Positions 62,096-64,000 of a DNA stretch of 64,000 nt are shown here, piece after piece; the stretch's first letter is position 1; each line of letters begins with the position of its first letter. A program made the translations under genes and the position numbers. The DNA lies in assembly GCF_008087345.1 (NCBI RefSeq), contig NZ_ML701735.1:186001-250000 (forward strand), read 5' to 3'. Source of the stretch: Nocardioides caldifontis. Its GTDB lineage: Bacteria > Actinomycetota > Actinomycetes > Propionibacteriales > Nocardioidaceae. The notes beneath the pieces are model-generated. The model ran no database searches, had not been told where the DNA came from, and worked only from the letters and a program-made list of their open reading frames with translations.

Positions 62096-62151
62096 CCCAG
62101 GTCCCCCCAACAACGCAGGCCCGAACCCCCTCGGGCACTCCCAGGAAGTGG

Positions 62152-62180
62152 ACCATACCAGTGACTTAGGTCCCCAACCA
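62152..62180 (-). promoter_or_regulatory. Candidate promoter of the Tad operon
   Basis: On the minus strand TATGGT (62157-62152) is the best -10 match before the first Tad gene, with TGGTTG (62180-62175) 17 bases further upstream as a weak -35. It would give a leader of about 50 bases that contains a 6-base stem-loop (GCCCGA...TCGGGC, 62119-62136). Unlike most genes here this start would not be leaderless. Confidence 0.35.
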
Positions 62181-62227
62181 GACCCTCCCTCAGGTCTATC
62201 CGGCCTAACGCGCGAGGGCCACGGAGG

Positions 62228-62674
62228 TCACGCGAACGTTCGGTAAAGAACGATCGCGACGACCAGGACGAAGCCGCTGAAGACAGCCACGGCGACGCCG
62301 GCCGCGACGAGCAGGCGGGCCAGCGTGGAGGACGTGGCGCCCCGGGCGAGCTCGACCTGGCGGGGGCGGCTGGGGTCGTAGCGCACCTGCACCCGGTCCC
62401 CCGGCTTCGCCGGCGCCGGGGTCGCGCCGACCACCGTGGGCGCCTCGACGACCTGGCCGGAGGCGGTGCGGAACCGGACGACGGGGTGGAACAGGCCGCT
62501 GCGTGGGTTCGCGGTGGTGCGGGGCCGGCGGTAGGCCACGTCGACGACCTCGGCGTCGGCCAGCGCGCTGCCGGCCCGGAACGTGCGGGACCGCCTGAGC
62601 TCGCGGAGGCCGTAGCCGGCCAGGCCGAGCCCGGCCAGCAGGAGGCCGCCGGAGACGAGGACGAGGAAGGTCAC
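62228..62674 (-). CDS. DUF3592 membrane protein
   Basis: A 148-residue protein with an N-terminal helix (FLVLVSGGLLLAGLGLAGYG), a DUF3592-type core (AEVVDVAYRRPRTTANPRSG, LFHPVVRFRTASGQVVEAPT, KPGDRVQVRYDPSRPRQVEL) and a C-terminal helix (LLVAAGVAVAVFSGFVLVVA). The function of the family is unknown. GTG 62674 overlaps the kinase stop by 4 bases (GTGA), so it is translationally coupled to that kinase and might be regulated by it. Confidence 0.85.
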   Translation of the reverse strand: MTFLVLVSGGLLLAGLGLAGYGLRELRRSRTFRAGSALADAEVVDVAYRRPRTTANPRSGLFHPVVRFRTASGQVVEAPTVVGATPAPAKPGDRVQVRYDPSRPRQVELARGATSSTLARLLVAAGVAVAVFSGFVLVVAIVLYRTFA

Positions 62675-63741
62675 AGCGCGACCAGCACGGCGAGGACGAG
62701 CAGGACGACGCCCACCAGGGCGAGGACCCAGGCGGCGGCCGGGATCGTGCGCCGTGGCTCCGGCGCCGTCTCGGGACCGGTCTGCCGGATCAGCCGCGTG
62801 GCCGGCGGCGACTCGTGGGCGGGCGGCGTCGGGGGACGGGGTTCGTCGGCCCCTCCGGCTCTCCCGGGCCCGTCGGGCCCCCAGCCGGGCGGGAGCGGCG
62901 GCAGCTGGCGGAAGACCTCGACGGGGTTGTCCGGGTCGGCTCCCGCGGACAGCTCGCGCCCGCCGGGGACGGCGTCGAGCAGCCAGAGCGCCTCCTCCGC
63001 GGTCGGCCGGTCGCCCGGCTCCCGCGCGGTCATCCGCTCGGCGACTGCCCACAGCGCGGCGGCCGTGGCGTCGAGCCCCGGTGGGCGGGACGGTGGCGCG
63101 CCGGCGGCGTCGGGCGGGGTGCCGGTGAGCATCTGGCGGAGCACGACGCCCAAGGCGTAGACGTCCTGCGCCGGGTCGGGCTCCGCGCCCTCGGCCTGCT
63201 CGGGGGCGAGGTACCCCGGGGTGCCGATCACGGTGCCCACCGAGGTCAACCGCGGGCCTCCGACCTGCGCCGCGGCCCCGAAGTCGGAGAGCCGCACGTG
63301 GGGCGCCCCCGTCCCCGTCGCGTCGAGGAGCAGGTTGCCGGGCTTCACGTCCCGGTGCGCCAGCCCCGCCTCGTGGACCCGCGCGAGCGCGCCCAGCGCC
63401 TGTGCGGCGAGCTCGCCGGCCCATCCCGCCGGGAGCGCACCGTGGTCGGCGAGCAGCTGCGCGAGCGAGCCGCCGTCGACGAGCGGCATCGTGAACAGGA
63501 CCCGGTCGTCCTCGCCCGACCAGCCGTAGGGCGCCACGACGTGCGGGTGGCTGATCCGTCGCGACGTCTCCTGCACGAACCGGAGCAGCGAGTCGCTGTC
63601 GGACTGGCGAAGGATCTTGGCGGCGCGGTAGCACCCCTCGCGGTGGTCCCAGACGCGCCACACGGCGCCGGCCCCGCCGGCCCCGAGGAGGTCGACGAGC
63701 TCGTAGCGCCCGGCGATGACCTCACCCACGGCGGTCAGCAT
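62671..63741 (-). CDS. Membrane-anchored serine/threonine protein kinase
   Basis: A 356-residue Hanks-type kinase with complete catalytic motifs: Gly loop LLGAGGAGAVWRV, Lys42 in RAAKIL, HRDVKPGNLLL (Asp131), DFG at 153-155 and TPGYLAPEQAEGA. A proline-rich cytoplasmic linker (PPLPPGWGPDGPGRAGG) leads to a C-terminal helix (AAWVLALVGVVLLVLAVLVA) with essentially no extracellular part, so there is no external sensor domain. It is coupled to the DUF3592 gene and lies upstream of the Tad operon on the same strand; a role in controlling it is only a possibility. Confidence 0.92.
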   Translation of the reverse strand: MLTAVGEVIAGRYELVDLLGAGGAGAVWRVWDHREGCYRAAKILRQSDSDSLLRFVQETSRRISHPHVVAPYGWSGEDDRVLFTMPLVDGGSLAQLLADHGALPAGWAGELAAQALGALARVHEAGLAHRDVKPGNLLLDATGTGAPHVRLSDFGAAAQVGGPRLTSVGTVIGTPGYLAPEQAEGAEPDPAQDVYALGVVLRQMLTGTPPDAAGAPPSRPPGLDATAAALWAVAERMTAREPGDRPTAEEALWLLDAVPGGRELSAGADPDNPVEVFRQLPPLPPGWGPDGPGRAGGADEPRPPTPPAHESPPATRLIRQTGPETAPEPRRTIPAAAWVLALVGVVLLVLAVLVAL

Positions 63742-63753
63742 GCCACAGCAGGG

Positions 63754-64000
63754 TCATGGGGCCAGGGCACGGCCGAAGTGCTCCTCGGCCGCGGAGAGCC
63801 GACCGGCTCCGTAGACGCGGACCAGCTCGGCGACCTCCGGGTAGCGCTCCCCGAGCAGCTCGGCGGCCGCCAGGTAGTCCGAGGCGGGGGCCACCGCACG
63901 GAAGAGCCGCTGCACCGTCTCGGCGCCCCGGCGGGGGCTGATCCGGGTGCTGCGGGTGAGCAGCGGCCCCTCGGTCTCCTCGGCCAGCACGGCGAGCGCC
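63754..64000 (-). CDS. C-terminal fragment of an unidentified protein (cut by window edge)
   Basis: An open frame enters from the window edge on the minus strand and stops at 63754, giving about 81 residues. It is helical with LLTRSTRISPRRGAETVQRL, DYLAAAELLGERYPEVAELV and GAGRLSAAEEHFGRALAP. The alternating helix pattern could be a repeat or all-helical domain, but I recognise no family. It ends 12 bases before the kinase start on the same strand. Confidence 0.55.
   Translation of the reverse strand, partial: ALAVLAEETEGPLLTRSTRISPRRGAETVQRLFRAVAPASDYLAAAELLGERYPEVAELVRVYGAGRLSAAEEHFGRALAP

Noticed and set aside
62119-62136. GCCCGA/TCGGGC stem-loop in the Tad operon leader as an attenuator
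   Set aside because: The stem has only six base pairs, with no T-run or competing structure. Such short stems are common by chance at this GC content.

Overview
The window is about 70% GC or more. Its genes use GTG starts heavily and are tightly packed, with many 4-base GTGA or ATGA stop/start overlaps. It encodes a WhiB-family regulator, an acyl-CoA carboxylase with an epsilon subunit, LytR-CpsA-Psr proteins and galactofuranosyltransferases. This points to an actinobacterium, most likely of the Nocardioides/Nocardioidaceae type; the genus is inferred. The order of several core genes (purE-purK, PH protein-birA-accD-accE-maf-accA, lpdA, PNP, pmmB) matches, from memory, the Mycobacterium tuberculosis Rv3264c-Rv3308 region. 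I saw no rRNA, tRNA, CRISPR array, insertion sequence or phage gene. No gene-free stretch exceeds 300 bases; the longest are 25534-25710 (nothing recognisable) and 6223-6372 (palindromes, likely promoter).

Layout. 1-6200: a partial gene, a DUF3105 membrane protein, a small DedA-like protein, a nucleotide-sugar pyrophosphorylase, a TIGR03089 protein and a large secreted peptidoglycan amidase with FG-GAP/VCBS repeats. 6373-15862: a cell-wall glycan locus with two GT2 enzymes, UDP-galactopyranose mutase, a GlfT2-like galactofuranosyltransferase, a Wzm/Wzt exporter and two LCP transferases. 15859-18959: a crotonase, an iron-box-controlled Bfd ferredoxin, a frameshifted carboxyltransferase and a TPR protein. 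19003-22242: a sugar ABC importer without its ATPase. 22379-29159: an acyl-CoA dehydrogenase, CoA-binding protein, FAD oxidase, VOC protein, purE-purK, an orphan winged-helix protein and an adenylate cyclase. 29156-36568: a PH protein, birA and the biotin-dependent acyl-CoA carboxylase (accD, accE, maf, accA), with a WblA-like regulator and a second acyl-CoA dehydrogenase. 36558-48632: a P-loop kinase, LysE exporter, SpoIID-like protein, LpdA-type reductase, nucleoside/deoxyribose salvage (PNP, phosphopentomutase-like enzyme, deoC, two ALDHs) and a DUF192 protein.

48604-62095 is a minus-strand Tad (Flp pilus) locus and the most unusual part. Reading from its promoter it encodes a zinc-ribbon protein of unknown function, CpaB, a CpaE ATPase fused in frame to a TadE-like pseudopilin, a free TadE, CpaF, TadB, TadC, a histidine kinase/response regulator pair, a short Flp pilin, a TadG-like protein with polyproline and EEP repeats, a 456-residue protein with a Flp-type N-terminus, a lipoprotein, a membrane protein and a von Willebrand A protein. 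No prepilin peptidase is present. A DUF3592 protein, a serine/threonine kinase and a partial gene close the window.

A recurring regulatory theme is a TANNNT-like -10 element placed 6 or 7 bases before the start codon, implying many leaderless transcripts. In one case a perfect palindrome, ACCCTAGGGT, appears to supply the -10 for two divergent genes. Several convergent genes overlap at their 3' ends, leaving no room for conventional terminators.
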